Part shown: in pieces, positions 50,709 through 63,224 of the stretch
How the letters are laid out: the number at the start of each line of letters is the position of its first letter
How positions within the stretch are numbered: position 1 is the first letter of the stretch
From: Glandiceps talaboti
Taxonomy: Eukaryota; Hemichordata; Enteropneusta; Spengelidae
Direction: 5' to 3'
Assembly: GCF_964340395.1 (NCBI RefSeq)
Contig: NC_135562.1
Location: forward strand, 3,489,634-3,553,633
Length of the DNA: 64,000 nt
The notes under the pieces: generated by a model
What the model was told of the DNA's origin: nothing
What the model saw: the letters and a program-made list of their open reading frames with translations, nothing else
The model's database searches: none
Made by a program: the position numbers and the translations under genes

Positions 50709-51275
50709 CACCTGGGTTTCGTGAATTTTGAATCACAAAGATTTGCATATTGTGAATATAGATAGTTTACAATCAGTATAAAAGTAAGGTCTGGACTTTG
50801 ACACCTGGTTTTGTGAACTTTGACACAAAGATTTGCATGTCATGAATATACAAATAGTGTAGACTAGTATAAAAGTAAAACCTGGACTATGTATATGTAT
50901 GTATACAAAATGTATAGTGTACACATAAGTCATGGTTCACCATGTTAAGTGAATTTACAACCCATAATACTATTAAAATAAACTATTTTCTGTATGTACC
51001 ATAGTTATTTATAACAGCCATATCACCTGTAAAAGTACACTTTTTCTAAATGACCACTTTAGAAAGGCCACATGCTGGGCTGGTAAATAAACCAATTGAA
51101 ACGGTATACTGTTACATGTACACTTGATATGAATGCTATAAATGAGTCTAGCACATAGAGAAAGTGCTTTACTTCAGTGTTACTCATTGTACATGATGTG
51201 AAAATGTACCTGGACTATTAGTATTACACCTGGTTCTGTGACCTTTGACCCACATAATTTGTATATTGTGTACAG
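50709..51275 (+). repeat. ~93-bp degenerate tandem repeats
   Basis: CACCTGGGTTTCGTGA (50709), CACCTGGTTTTGTGA (50802) and CACCTGGTTCTGTGA (51227) each precede CTTTGAC/ATTTTGA, CACAAAGATTTGCAT and GTATAAAAGTAA words. The third unit is separated from the first two by 50957-51030, the dispersed copy of the 45.7-kb duplication. Confidence 0.75.
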
Positions 51276-52500
51276 GGACTTGTCAAGGTACATGTACATG
51301 TAGCTGTAGGATATGGAGTTCAGGGGGGGGGGGGGTACCAGTGGCTAGTTCTGGTAGGAGTGTATGGCCAGTGCTGGAAATCCCACGCCCATTTTAGACC
51401 CGCTTTGACCAAAAATCAATACTCCTTTTTACTTAGATCATTACAGGTTTTTAAAAGAAGAAATTTTTAGACCAAAATACATTTTCCTTAGGCGGCAACA
51501 TTTTGGGGCATTTAATGGAAGTTATGATTTGATTAAGAACCCAGCATAATCGAAAATGATGCAAAGAGGACCCCATTTAGACTTTACACTCAAAAATAAT
51601 AGTCCACATTTTAGAACCAAAGGACTAGAAAACTCACTCCAAAGGGTGGGGTATACATTTGTACAGGTATACTTGAATAAGGGGAGTAGACCCCCTGGAA
51701 TGGAGCCATAACATATTACAAGTAAATGCAGCATTATACAAGGTAGGTGTGAATACTACATTAATCACTCTATGTGTACATCCGACCAGTCCTGTTGTCA
51801 ACTAAGATTTATAATCTTGGCCACAGAATGGGAAGAAAATCGGCTATTCTGAAATTGATTTCCTGACCAACCACTGATACCATGAAATATAGCAGCGGGA
51901 TATGGAGTCACAAAAGAAATCCTTTAAGGGTATAGACTAACGGCATGAATCATTGCAAAACTACATGTACATTCATCATACATTTCAGTATACATGTATT
52001 ACTCGAAAATGTTTGCAACTGTATAGTTTTCAGCTGCATTTTACGAATTACCAGATGGGTACACATACATTTGTATATTGTGTTCATGTACAAGAAGGCA
52101 TTTTAATCACTACTTATAATTTTTTGCATATTTTTGTCCAGTGAAAAGAAGTCTTCAGCGAAGATTCCTTGTTTACAGTATGTATAGTGATAATTATTTT
52201 ATGACTGTTGTGGAATCAAACCAACACCTCTTTATCCAAGTACATTGTTTTATTACATACCAGAGATTACTTGCACTGGTGTGTGCAAATAGTAGTGGTA
52301 TTTTCACTGCAGTGCAATACCGAAAACATATTTGCATACCTGCATGCAAATGAGGCTGCGTTTACCACACCAAAATCGCCTGATCACACTGTATGATTTT
52401 TAATAATGGAGATTTGCCATCTCAGAAAATTATATGTATATATAATTAACAGAACCCCATGCCATGTGAGTTCCAGTGTGGATACTCAGAGGTATTTGCT
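51276..52500. other. Non-coding stretch with poly-G
   Basis: 13 G at 51323-51335. CAGTGCTGGAAATCCC near 51370 looks like a hAT-type left end, but no matching right end was found. No gene. Confidence 0.45.
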
Positions 52501-52583
52501 CTTGTGCTTGCAGTGTTTTCTGCTGCACTTTCACTTGCTTCGTTTGTGAAAGTATGTGGCACAGAAAACACTGCAAGCACAAG
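52501..52583. other. Strong hairpin
   Basis: Perfect 22-bp arms: 52501-52522 (CTTGTGCTTGCAGTGTTTTC, TG) pair with 52562-52583. A second 7-bp stem, CTTTCAC / GTGAAAG (52528-52534 and 52546-52552), closes an 11-nt loop, with an asymmetric bulge of 5 and 9 nt between the stems. Size and shape resemble a small hairpin RNA precursor, but nothing shows that it is transcribed. Confidence 0.85.
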
Positions 52584-52969
52584 TCTAAAGTACACCACAT
52601 TTGCACTCACACATCATGGGTTTCTGTCATAGTATTCCATCACCACGTACTGGGGAAGGGGGTTACATGTAACTTGTTTATTCACAATTTGAAATGTAGT
52701 TTGGAAGAAAATTGCAAAATGCATGAGGAACTCAGTAAGTTCTACGTGTACATATATACATGTATTTTACTTGTTACATTTGTATATGTCTTCATTCGTT
52801 TGTAAAAAGAAGGTTAAAGTACAATGTACATGTATTTTGATGTTTCCTTTGCTGGCAAGCGGCCAAGATGATACAAATCTGTGTTCGTCATCTTGTGATC
52901 TCTCTCATCTCTAAAGGATTTGAAATTTGTTAATTTGTATTAAAATCAAGCACAAAACTCATTCCAAAG
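52584..52969. other. Non-coding stretch
   Basis: The 109-codon open frame 52476-52805 spans the hairpin and has no domain. No repeat recognised. Confidence 0.45.
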
Positions 52970-53600
52970 TTGACAGATACAAGTTGCATTTCTCAACATA
53001 TCTTTTCCCTTGATTGATGATGAAGTTTGTATTTGATGGTGTGTTACCCAGGTTACACCTTCCAGCTCATTTCACTCACCAAAGTCTGACAATTCACGCT
53101 CTTCTCTGGAGCCTCCTACATTCAAACTAACATCAGCTGTCTTATCTAGCCCTCCCTGTCCATCAATCCATCTTAACATACCTTAACCCTACCCTATCAA
53201 GTGTTAACACTTTCTGACTTAATTAAGGAAATTTGAATCGCAGAGGCTCAATTAGATACATTCATTTTTTGTTTTGGGATCATCTTTTCCCCTTTGTATC
53301 AATTCATCTTTATCTACCATAAACCCAAACTGCATTGGATATTAGCATTTGCTCTCTTACTACTGGAAATTTGAATTTTGTAGTCTCAAATGCAATTATA
53401 AAATATCTTTTTTCCCCTCTACGTCCATATTTACTGCCATAATCTCCATCTTCCAGATTACAGAACTTTCTGTCTTACAATCTTTAAATATAGCTATTTT
53501 TGCTTTTTGCATTTTCTTTTCCCAAGTCATCTATATACATATACATTGATTACTTCCTTAACCCTGCTTAAGTATTCTAGTCAAGTGTTGCACCAGTACA
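52970..53600 (+). repeat. Possible decayed pyrimidine-rich array
   Basis: Loose recurrence of CCTTAACCCT, GGAAATTTGAAT, CATCTTTTCCCCT and TTTAYYTACCATAA words at roughly 150-200-bp steps. Similar words occur at 54350-54520. Weak case. Confidence 0.35.
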
Positions 53601-54954
53601 GTTGTATGTAACATGGATCAAAAGTTTTGCTAAGTATGATTCCTTGACAGAAGCTTAGATTTCAACATTTAACCAAATGTATGTAGCAGGTCTCTTCTAA
53701 GCCAGATTTGAATATTTCCAGAGCTGTGTTTCAGATTGTAGATAGGTCTCATCTATGACTTTGCTGGGTCTCCTCGGTATAAAGAAATACAAATGTACCA
53801 TTGATGTTAAATCAACCTCCCCTTTGTTCCACTTTCACAAAAACAACAACATACATATAGTATGTCATGTGTTTTGAAAGGGTAATGCTACACTAGGAAA
53901 TAAAGACATTTTCCTACACTTTGGGTTCTGGAAAGTCATTTCATGATTTCACATCCCATAAACTTCACGCAATACTGCCATGAAACATACATAAAACTTA
54001 AATCTTGTTACACATTAGTTGTTCCATAACTATCATAGCAATGATCTAGTGTTACATCATGGGAGTCAGTATGTATGCATATGTATTAGATGAGCAATAA
54101 ATATTCACAATTCAGATAAATAGTAATGAATATATAGCGTTCATCTAATATGTATGCATGCCTGCTACCTCCCATGAGGCAACGATGGAGCACTGTTTGG
54201 ACAATAAATATATCACAAGTATTTGGTGTTTCTTGATAATCGTATGAAATTTACAAGTATGTGCTGTTAAATTACAAAATGACTTCAGAACCCAAAGCTA
54301 ATGAAAATGTTTTAATTTTCTATTCCGGAGTTCGGACCGCGTTATTCTTTCCTGATCTCCTTATGAAATCATTTTTTTTTCCAGTTTCTACTACATACTG
54401 ATAAAGTATATTTCATCAAAACATTATCTCCTTGATGTTCATCCAACCATACGTACCTTAACCCTCCCGTGATGATGACAACAGACTTACATCTTATCTC
54501 TTGTACAGAAATTTGAAATCAGTCTGTCTTCCAAGCACAGTGCAATTATATGGGGATCAACACTTTCCTATTAGTGTTATAAGTGACAATCTTATCAACC
54601 CAAATTTGCACATTTCAGCAAGTACTAGGCTAGTGCTCTTTGTACATGATATCAAAGTGTTTTTGATGAGGTTTCAGAAACCCATAAATAGAGGGGACAA
54701 AATCTGGTTATATCTTAAGATTCCAATTTCTACTTTGCATAACCTATTAAACCCTGATTACCAAGGAAGACTGATGTCAAACCTACAATATGGAACTCTA
54801 GTACTAGTAGATATTACAGGAGAAATGAAGTCGCCTTGGTGTTTCACTCATGAGACAGGATTTTCGTACACACAGAGAGATGACTTCAAATGCATATCGA
54901 GGTGCCATGTACAGTGGGGATGTAGAAATAAACAAGTTACCATGGTGATGATCA
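53601..54954. other. Non-coding stretch with an unassigned 156-codon open frame
   Basis: The plus-strand frame 54501-54971 is the longest one outside simple or tandem repeats. Its conceptual product shows no signal peptide, membrane segment or motif I recognise. Its 3' end enters dispersed family F. Length alone does not exclude chance, so it is not called a gene. Confidence 0.3.
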
Positions 54955-55165
54955 GTACAGTAAACAATTGAAGCCATTACCTGTGTCTACTGCACTGTCA
55001 ACAAATAGCAATGCTCACCACTTTTCATATATGCTGTGTGTTGTGTCCCTGTTATTGTTAGTCTATCATTGAACTATGTCGATCTTTGTGCAAAAAACAT
55101 CATGTCCAATGAGAGAAACACCAAGGTACCTTCATTTCTCCTGTAGCCATATATAACTTACTGGG
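54955..55165 (+). repeat. Dispersed repeat family F, copy 2
   Basis: Colinear with 25470-25740; see that copy for shared words. TATCTTGATTACAGG and GGTGATTAT follow at 55770-55885, as they do at 26.5 kb, so the shared unit may extend over about 1 kb with a diverged middle. Confidence 0.75.
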
Positions 55166-56379
55166 AAAAGAAATCTTTGATATTACGTTAGCAGCACGTA
55201 CACTTATTCTCCAATGTATGCCATGTCTAGCATGTGGGGGCAGAAGTCATGTTGACTGACATCAAGAAAGCAAATAAAAATCTTTTTTTTTAGGATACGC
55301 CAAAATTGTGAAAGAGTATTTCAGGTAACATCCATCCGAGACAATTATCTCATGTACGTGTATCTTGTCAACCCTTCAAGATAATCACCCTGATAAAAAG
55401 ATCGATTTCAAAGTCCTCTCTTTCTAGGCAATATCTCACACAATTTCCTTCAATCTATTCTTACTAAAAGGACTACTCATTTAAAGAAATGGAAGTAAAA
55501 TTTGCTTTCTGCAGACGACACTACTGTTCCTGCTTCTGTAGTTGTCAGTAAACAAACGACTATGGAAATCCAGCTATAGGCAAACAATAACACAAACTAG
55601 TCTATCGATGCAACATGTTGATATACCTAAGCTAGAGCTACAAATGTACATGTAGAGTCTCAATGAATGATATTGTAATTACAGGTACACTCACTTTAGT
55701 TTGACATTTCTGATACTAAGTTTTCCCTCCTCTGGTTGCACATTCAACCTCACTCAATAAATTTATACTATCTTGATTACAGGTAGTCTGCAAGGTACAT
55801 GTACAATGTGACGGGGCGCCCTCTCATATTGGCCAGTGAGCTCAGAATGAAATGACGTATTTTACATTCTTGATCACAGGGTGATTATCTACATGGACAG
55901 AATCAAGACACATATCGTTCGCTTGTGTAATCCACCAAAAGCAACAATATTTTTTGTTTATATCTATCATAACTTGCATAAAGCTTGATTATAGAAACAT
56001 GTCACTTGTAATTAAGGAAGAAAATTTTATTTGAACACCTTTAACTTTATCTTCTTATGCAGTCATCATTAACTTACCATATCATATTTAAAGTACCGGT
56101 ACACAAAATTTGTTTTCTGTAATGAACAAATCTTACTTTTGTGAATACAATCACGAGAGTCTGCATCCGTTTCATAACAATTTATCATGTAACTGTATCA
56201 ACTCATTCACAGCCACATTATTTTCTTGATGTCTCCTGGGAGTTGGAAACATTGACAATCGTTCCGTCTAATTCCCTCCCTTTAACGTTCTTACTATGTG
56301 AGAGACACATGTGTATAAAATAATCTTCACTTTGATGAACAGTATTTAGGATGTCTGACACGGTATCGTAATGAAATCT
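55166..56379. other. Non-coding stretch
   Basis: Contains the 55770-55940 segment shared with 26.5 kb. No gene recognised. Confidence 0.45.
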
Positions 56380-57840
56380 AAGGAATTGACAAAACTAAAC
56401 GTTACAACATTAAATCATTATGACGTAATTTGCCATTTCTCTTCAGCATTCATACAACAATATTGTGACAAAACCCCCAGTGATTGTAAAGCTTTCTATA
56501 CGACGACAATACTTCGACAGAATCCCAAAAGATCATCACATCTTCTGACAAATTCCCTATTGATCTGAGTCTTTGACATGAATATGACAACATTCCGACA
56601 AAATCCATAGAGAAATCATCAAGTCTTCTATGCAACCACAAATGTCACAAAAATTGAAATCCACTGTGATCATGAAGTCGTTTACATGACAACATGCTGA
56701 CAAAATGCCTAGTGATCGTAAAGTATTCTATGACACCATCATTGTAACAATATCCCTAGCGATCACATCAAAAGACGACCATATCCTGACGAAATCCCAA
56801 GAGAAATCATCAAGTCTTCTATGTAAGCACAAACATGTCACAAAATCCACTGCGATCATGAAGTCTTTTATATGACAACATTGTCACAAAATTCACTGCC
56901 ATCATGGTCTTTTATATGACAATATTGAGACAAAATCTCTAGTGACCATAGCATCTTTTATATAATGATCATATTCTGACAGAATCCCTAGTGATTACAT
57001 GTATGTCTTTTACAACTGTTACACAACATTGTCACAAAATCCCCAGTGATCATAACGTCTTTTCTACACACTGACAAAAGCCCTAGCGATCATAACGTCT
57101 TTTCTACACACTGACAAAATCCCTAGCGATCATAACGTCTTTTCTACACTGAAAAAATCCCTAGCGATCATAAAATATTTTGTAAGACAACATTATGACA
57201 AAATCCCTCACGATCACATTTTTTATACACTGACAAAATCCCTAGCGATCATAACATCTTTTATACACTGACAAAATACCTAGCGATCATAAAGTATTTT
57301 GTATGACAACAACATTGTGACAAAATCCGTAGTGATCATAATGTTTGTTTTGTATGGCAACCAAATTCTGACAGAATCCCTGACGATCATAAAATATTTT
57401 GTATGACAACAACATTGTGACAAAATCCCTAGTGATCATAATCTTTGTTTTGTATGGTGACCATATTCCAACAAAATACCTAGCGATCATAAAGTATTTT
57501 GTATGACAACAACATTGTGACAAAATCCCTAGCGATCATAACGTCAGTTTTATATGGTGATCATATTCCAACAGAATCCCTAGCGATCATAAAGTATTTT
57601 GTATGACAACAACATTGTGACAAAATCCCTAGCGATCATAAAGTATTTTGTATGACAACAACATTGTGACAGAATCCCTAGTGATCATAAAGTATTTTGT
57701 ATGACAACAACATTGTGACAGAATCCCTAGCGATCATAAAGTATTTTGTATGACAACAACATTGTGACAGAATCCCTAGTGATCATAACATCTGTTTTAT
57801 ATGGTGACCATATTCTGACAGAATCCCTAGCGATCACCTC
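56380..57840 (+). repeat. 49-bp-based minisatellite with an age gradient
   Basis: The core unit is GACAAAATCCCTAGCGATCA followed by TAAAGTATTTTGTATGACAA and CAACATTGT, 49 bp. Units between about 57480 and 57790 are almost identical. Units from 56450 to 57000 are heavily diverged and of variable length. Between them is a subgroup with CGTCTTTTCTACACACTGAC. Variants with a TTTTATATGGTGACCATATT insert give longer units. Confidence 0.95.
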
Positions 57841-58119
57841 ACTACCATTACACGTGACTTGTAACCATCTATTAATCTAAATGAGCCATGCATGTCTAGC
57901 TGTCTTGTCGTGTCTCTTTGGAGGATTTCACTTTCTCTACAGACTCCAGTAAGCAGCTTTACTTCTGATATCTGTGCCTTGGAATTCATTGATCCACATT
58001 GTTGCAATGTACCTTGCTACATGTATGTTACTAAATTTAGCAATAACCTTTGCCCCTATAGCTGGCTGTCAATATTTTTTGTCAAAATTTCAGATAAATT
58101 TCTACCTGCAGATGGAAAG
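57841..58119. other. Short non-coding stretch
   Basis: No gene or repeat recognised. Confidence 0.45.
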
Positions 58120-58508
58120 TAGTCTAGTTCCTACATGTATGCGTACTATGATCATCACATCATCTCCACCACATAGTCAAATGGATTTCTCTAGCACCAA
58201 ATTCCGTTACCACAAACAGCGATAGTTTATGCTATTGGAGTGATGATACGAACCTGATTACATTATTGCATCCTCATGTGACTTACCTTTGAACCAGAGG
58301 TTGAGTTTGTAATATTAACTGAAGGAAGTAACCAATTACAACTGCCTGTCAGTGTGTGATGGATTACAAATGTGCTACTGACACGTACAGTACACCCTTT
58401 CCCTAGAAGGAGATTTAGCTATTTTTTTGGGTAAAGTTTGTCCTTTTGACTATATGTGGAGAGAGAGATCATAGGAAACGAAACAACTATACATATAGCA
58501 ACTAGACT
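58120..58508. mobile_element. Inverted-repeat transposon (family D, copy 3) with target duplication
   Basis: 389 bp. The left arm starts TAGTCTAGTTCCTACATGTA and runs to CCACATAGTCAAA. The right arm has TTTGACTATATGTGGAGAG and ends GCAACTAGACT. The arms are about 60 bp. AGATGGAAAG flanks both sides (58110-58119 and 58509-58518), a 10-bp direct repeat. This fits a Mutator-like miniature element (usual duplication 9-10 bp). No transposase. Confidence 0.85.
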
Positions 58509-58574
58509 AGATGGAAAGATGATTGCACAGGGAACATACAAAATTTTTCCTTCTAATACTTAGATATTATTCCC

Positions 58575-58880
58575 CAATATTTGTTTTCGTTCAGCCAAGG
58601 AAAATACGAGTGACCTAAGGGGCCGTTGTTACAACGAGTCACTAGATGTAGACGAGTGATGACAACCCTTAGGTCATGAGTATTTTCCAGCTGAATGAAG
58701 ACAAATATTGGGTATTAATAATTATAACATCGCCAGTAATATTTTTAAAAAATGGGGGAAAGTATTGGCAATTTTGACCATTTTGACTCATATTTCGAAC
58801 ACAGCAGAAACCAGTGATATAGACACGCATTGTCGTGACGTTGAATGACCATAGTATATATTCCATATTTTTTTGTTGAA
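58575..58880. repeat. Dispersed repeat family G, copy 2, with inverted ends
   Basis: The left part is palindromic: TTCAGCCAAGGAAAATACGA, GTGACCTAAGGG at 58592-58622 faces CCTTAGGTCATGAGTATTTT, CCAGCTGAATGAA at 58670-58700. The right part matches 49.6-49.87 kb. ACCCCTTAGGTCACTAGTA also occurs alone near 59276. Confidence 0.72.
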
Positions 58881-60119
58881 CCTGGCTAGTGCTGCGAGTG
58901 CACGGTATAACAAAGGTTACAACTTGTCTAAAGTTCTTTATGTGATACAGACAGTCCCTAATAATGAGCTTCAAAAAGCCATTTTGAGTAATGACTCTCT
59001 ACATTGAAAGCACTATGTTTACGTGCCTGATATGCAAAGAAGCAAACCACCATCACTTTAAAAAAGTTACTTCAAATTTCACAAATTTGGCATGTGTTTA
59101 ACTTCAAACTATTTCCCTGCATCAAATCTGGATGTATGGTAACGGCATATGTAGAGTGTTACACAGTCTAGTTCTAATATGGTATCATCATTACCATTTA
59201 CACCTCCACTTCAGTTAGAAACCATGTTGGAAACCAGACTAAGTGTCAGAAAACTGAAGATGGTGTGTGACAGGACCCCTTAGGTCACTAGTACGTGTCA
59301 TTGCAAAGTAATGGAAGATAACACAGTACTCAGTTGCAAGACTCCTTAGGTTGCTTATATTTTCTCTACAAGTCAAGCAAAGCAATAGTGGATGATATCT
59401 TAGAGGAACTTAAATGCAACCTTATTACAAAAAGGGTATTAGAAGAGTATTTTAGTTCTCGTTTGATGAAGAATAAATTTAGAAAGTTGTATGTAATTGC
59501 AACCTACATGTAGGTATAAAACTACTAAGGAGACAAGACTTGATACTATTGATGAAGATAACACGGTACATACCTTTATCAAAGCAATCAACTCCAGTAT
59601 ATGAACAGTGGGCATATTCATTACATAGAAATGTCATGCCAAATATTGAAAACTTTACATATAATAGCTGCACCCTGCTCCGAAGCTAAATTTAGCAATC
59701 CGAATGCCAATTTAGTTGGAAAGCTGATGAGAAAGCAGTTTCTTCATTATTTTCTTCAATTACTTCTCCATGACACCCCCTTCAACTAATTATTTCTAAT
59801 TGTCACTCTAGATAATCCTCTTACTAAGAGAATTCATGAGTTGGTCCTGAAGAGAAATATCTAGTCTATTACGCTGAGTACATCTACCGTTCATTTTATT
59901 CGCAGTAATACCCATAATCCTACAATCTTCAATAATCTTAACACTTTCTTCTTCATTGGGCCATATCTATCTTATTTCCTATCAGAATGCATTACTCTTT
60001 TTGGAAAATGAAAAAAGGGACATGTACATATATTAGTCATTCCATGGAGATGGACTGACGCAAGAAAGACATTATCTCGCTATCCATCATTCTGAAGGTT
60101 CTTTTACCGTCTGTTTATA
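58881..60119. other. Non-coding stretch with repeat fragments
   Basis: 59163-59215 is a single 46-bp-type unit (ACAGTCTAGTTCTAATATGG, TTACCATTTACACCTCCAC). 59265-59365 carries two CCTTAGG words of family G. No gene. Confidence 0.5.
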
Positions 60120-61330
60120 ATACTCGCTGATTGGTCCTAGTCAGGTAAAAAGGGCAAAACTGTAGGCAGGGTCACGATATTTTATTAGAGGGCGACTTTT
60201 TTTCATGTATATACGAGTATTTCGTTAATGAGTTTTTCAACAATGAAAACAAAATGTTCCATGACAGGAACTGAATGAATGTAATAACAAGTACAACATC
60301 TACATGACAACCTTGACTTGCATGCAGCTTTCTCAAAAGTCTGCCTGATTGGAAGATTCACTGTTTTCTCCAGGTTTCCAGGACAGAGGGGGAGCTTAGA
60401 TTATTTCATTTTCTATACATTTTGTATCCTATTTTCTGAAACTCTGTGATTGGTTCAAATGACGCTAAAAAAGGGCACAAAAAGGTCAAAATGTTCTATT
60501 TGATGGCAGCTTTTTTGCATATTTAACCCTCTTCAGGTCAAATTCATCTAAATTTAAAAGGTTGTGGTGGGATACAGCAGTGTTTCATTATGAGTTTTTT
60601 AAAATTCAATGTGCCCAAAACTTTTGAGGACAAATTTTTAATAAATGGCATGAGAAGTTTATTGTAAACTTGACTAGCAACTTTTTTTCATCAAAATTCT
60701 GTATCATTGCAAGGTTTATGCCAAATTATATATCTACTCAGTGTTTTGTCTAAGTTTCAACACAAAATAGGGAGTTATTGGGCTATGTCACAATATTTTA
60801 GGGGAGGGTAAATTTTTCATGTTTATACTATTAATAAGTTTTTTCTATGTAATTTATCCAACCCAAAAAATGTTTATGACAAGGATGAAATAGGCAGGTA
60901 CAAAAACTTGACTAATGGCTCAATCAAAATTCTGTATGAGATACACCCTCAAGTCCTACGACATTCCGGCAATTTTCAACTTTATGATTTTGATGAAAAG
61001 AATGAAACAAGCAAGCTGCAACATAGAACAAAGTGATTATGAACTTGATGAGTGGCTTACATGTATATGATTAAGCTGTGAGTTACACTTCAAAGTTTTA
61101 TATTGTCTTTTTAACTTGATGTCAGTTTCCGTATCCATTATTTCTTGTGAGACTACAATTGTCGCAATTTTACTTATTTTTTTCAAATACGTAAACAAAA
61201 GTTTAAGGTTAGCAGTGAAAAACTAGGTGGGGTTGGGAAACGGAACCAAAATTTTTTTTTAGGCCTTAACAAGTGGCATAAAATGTCAAAATTATGAATA
61301 ATTTAGCTGTGGTATACATATCATTATCAA
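60120..61330 (+). repeat. Decayed ~300-bp tandem array
   Basis: Three to four units share, in order, GTCACRATATTTTA, GAGGG, TTTTTCATGTWTATAC, ATGAGTTTTT, AAATGTT-ATGACA, AACTTGACTA-TGGC and TCAAAATTCTGTATGA. Starts lie near 60170, 60490 and 60788, with a poorer one after 60960. The lower-case logic of the array is visible only at the level of word order, so edges are approximate. Confidence 0.6.
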
Positions 61331-62675
61331 GTCCCACCACACTTTTGCAAATTTTAATTCTTAACTTATATACATGTAGTAATGCCACAGGTTTATGAAA
61401 TACAAATAACTGACTAAGTTAGTAATCAAGATTTTCCATTCTAAAATGGTTACGAGGCAATTCCAAATATTAACTATTAGACAAAGCGTATACAATATAT
61501 TCATTAGTTTCATCGTTTTACCTGACATGAAAAGTAATGGAAAAATTATGCCTTAAAGGCGGCTATAAATTAGAAATTTCCTGACTATTTGAAGAAGTGG
61601 ACAAGAAGCCAATGAAACGCTTGAGATAATCATAAAAAGAAAGAAGCAATGGATATTTGATTTAAGACAGGTAATTACTAAATAAACTACTTTCTCAAAA
61701 CATACTTTTCAATATAACAGTGAAGGAAACCCCAAAACCTTGGCAGAAAATTACACACATAAATTGATTTTGGAAGATTAAAAATAGGTTCATTCAGCTA
61801 AGATTTGGACTCTTCAATCAACAACATAAAAGGCAAATAACAAATTAACAATGCAAAGCTGCGAGCAAATCAATGGTGCTGTATTGTGAGCAGTGTAGTG
61901 TGTATACTCGTGTGTGAAATGGATCTGGGCAGGAGAATCATTGGAGAGGGTATGCCAGTGGACTTTGTTGATTTATTCTGTTGACACAGTTCTTTGGTAT
62001 TCTTTACATTGGAAGATACAATTCAATACGTTTTGAAAGACTCTTTCACTGTGAAGAATCTTAAGATGAAACATGGACATACCACGGCTTTCTTACACAT
62101 TCACAGCCCTGCATTATACTAGCACTGTAGTGAGTGAATAAAACGTGAGTTGAGCTTTATAATTACATGTACACTTGACGTACTTGGAAAGTATAGTCAG
62201 TGTTATGCCAGCTACTAAAAGTCTTACGTTAAAGTGGCACAAACTTATAAAACCCAGTGTGTGCCAATAAACGGTCTGAAGTGATATAAACCATGTTTCC
62301 TTGTGAAATGTAAGGGTTATAGGACCACTATATTTTGATGTGTCACATGAAATTGATGTGCGTAAGTGGTGCATCAAACTGGCTTGAAGGGGACTCTGGT
62401 AATCTCAACTATCCTTCATTGAATCTCCAGATCTCTAAGGGTTAGTGATGATTTGATACTATGTTGGCATCCAGACTAGAACACTGATAGCGTGAAATCA
62501 CTGAACTCATTTAAAATCTCGAGGAAACAGTGCCACTTACAGGTACATCAATATTTACTGTAGACTTTTTAATTCTGACAGAAAGAGTACCAAATATATG
62601 CAAAGTTGAAGTTTTATTAAAGATTAACAGGTAAGTATTTTTCACTAAAAGGTGTTACTAGTACATACGAACTGG
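61331..62675. other. Non-coding stretch
   Basis: No gene or repeat recognised. Confidence 0.45.
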
Positions 62676-62860
62676 ATAGTTTCTTACCAAAATAATGGTA
62701 GTAAGTATACAACTTCACATGCAACATATACTATTTCATCCCCCCCCTCCTCCAACTACATGTATATGGTTTCCTACCAAAATAATGGTAGTAGTAAATA
62801 TTCAACTTGTGCAACATATATCAGATTTCACCCCCCCCCCCTCCCCCACCCCCTACTTGA
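62676..62860 (+). repeat. 90-bp tandem duplication with C-runs
   Basis: TTTCYTACCAAAATAATGGT starts at 62680 and 62770. Each unit ends in a C-rich tract (8 C at 62740, 11 C at 62831), and the C run length differs between the copies. Confidence 0.9.
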
Positions 62861-63224
62861 GTTCCCATATATTAGTAAAAACAATGTGGCTGTTTACAAA
62901 TCATCTATTTCAGAGAAGGATTCGGGAACACTTTTTGCAAAGCCATTTGGCAGCTGACTTTCATAGCCACTTTTGAAAAGGAGTTATTGGTACAGTCATA
63001 ACAGAACATTATCTCTATTCTGCAATAATACACTATAAACAGAATACTTCAAAAGTTTGATGTGAAAGATTAGATGGTGTTTACATTTTCAAAACACACC
63101 ATCCTGCTGGCTCAGAAGTGATATGACATATATGTTAGTTTATTATTGCTAACACATTGAGTTTCAGGCGTCTCTACTTTCAAGATTTCTTGTTCTAGAT
63201 ACATGTATCACACATCATTATAAG
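62861..63224. other. Non-coding stretch
   Basis: No gene recognised. Confidence 0.45.

Noticed and set aside
51370-51400. CAGTGCTGGAAATCCC as another hAT left end
   Set aside because: No matching inverted right end found downstream.
54501-54971. 156-codon non-repeat open frame
   Set aside because: No recognised domain, 3' end lies in a dispersed repeat, and length can arise by chance in a window this size. Kept only as a note.
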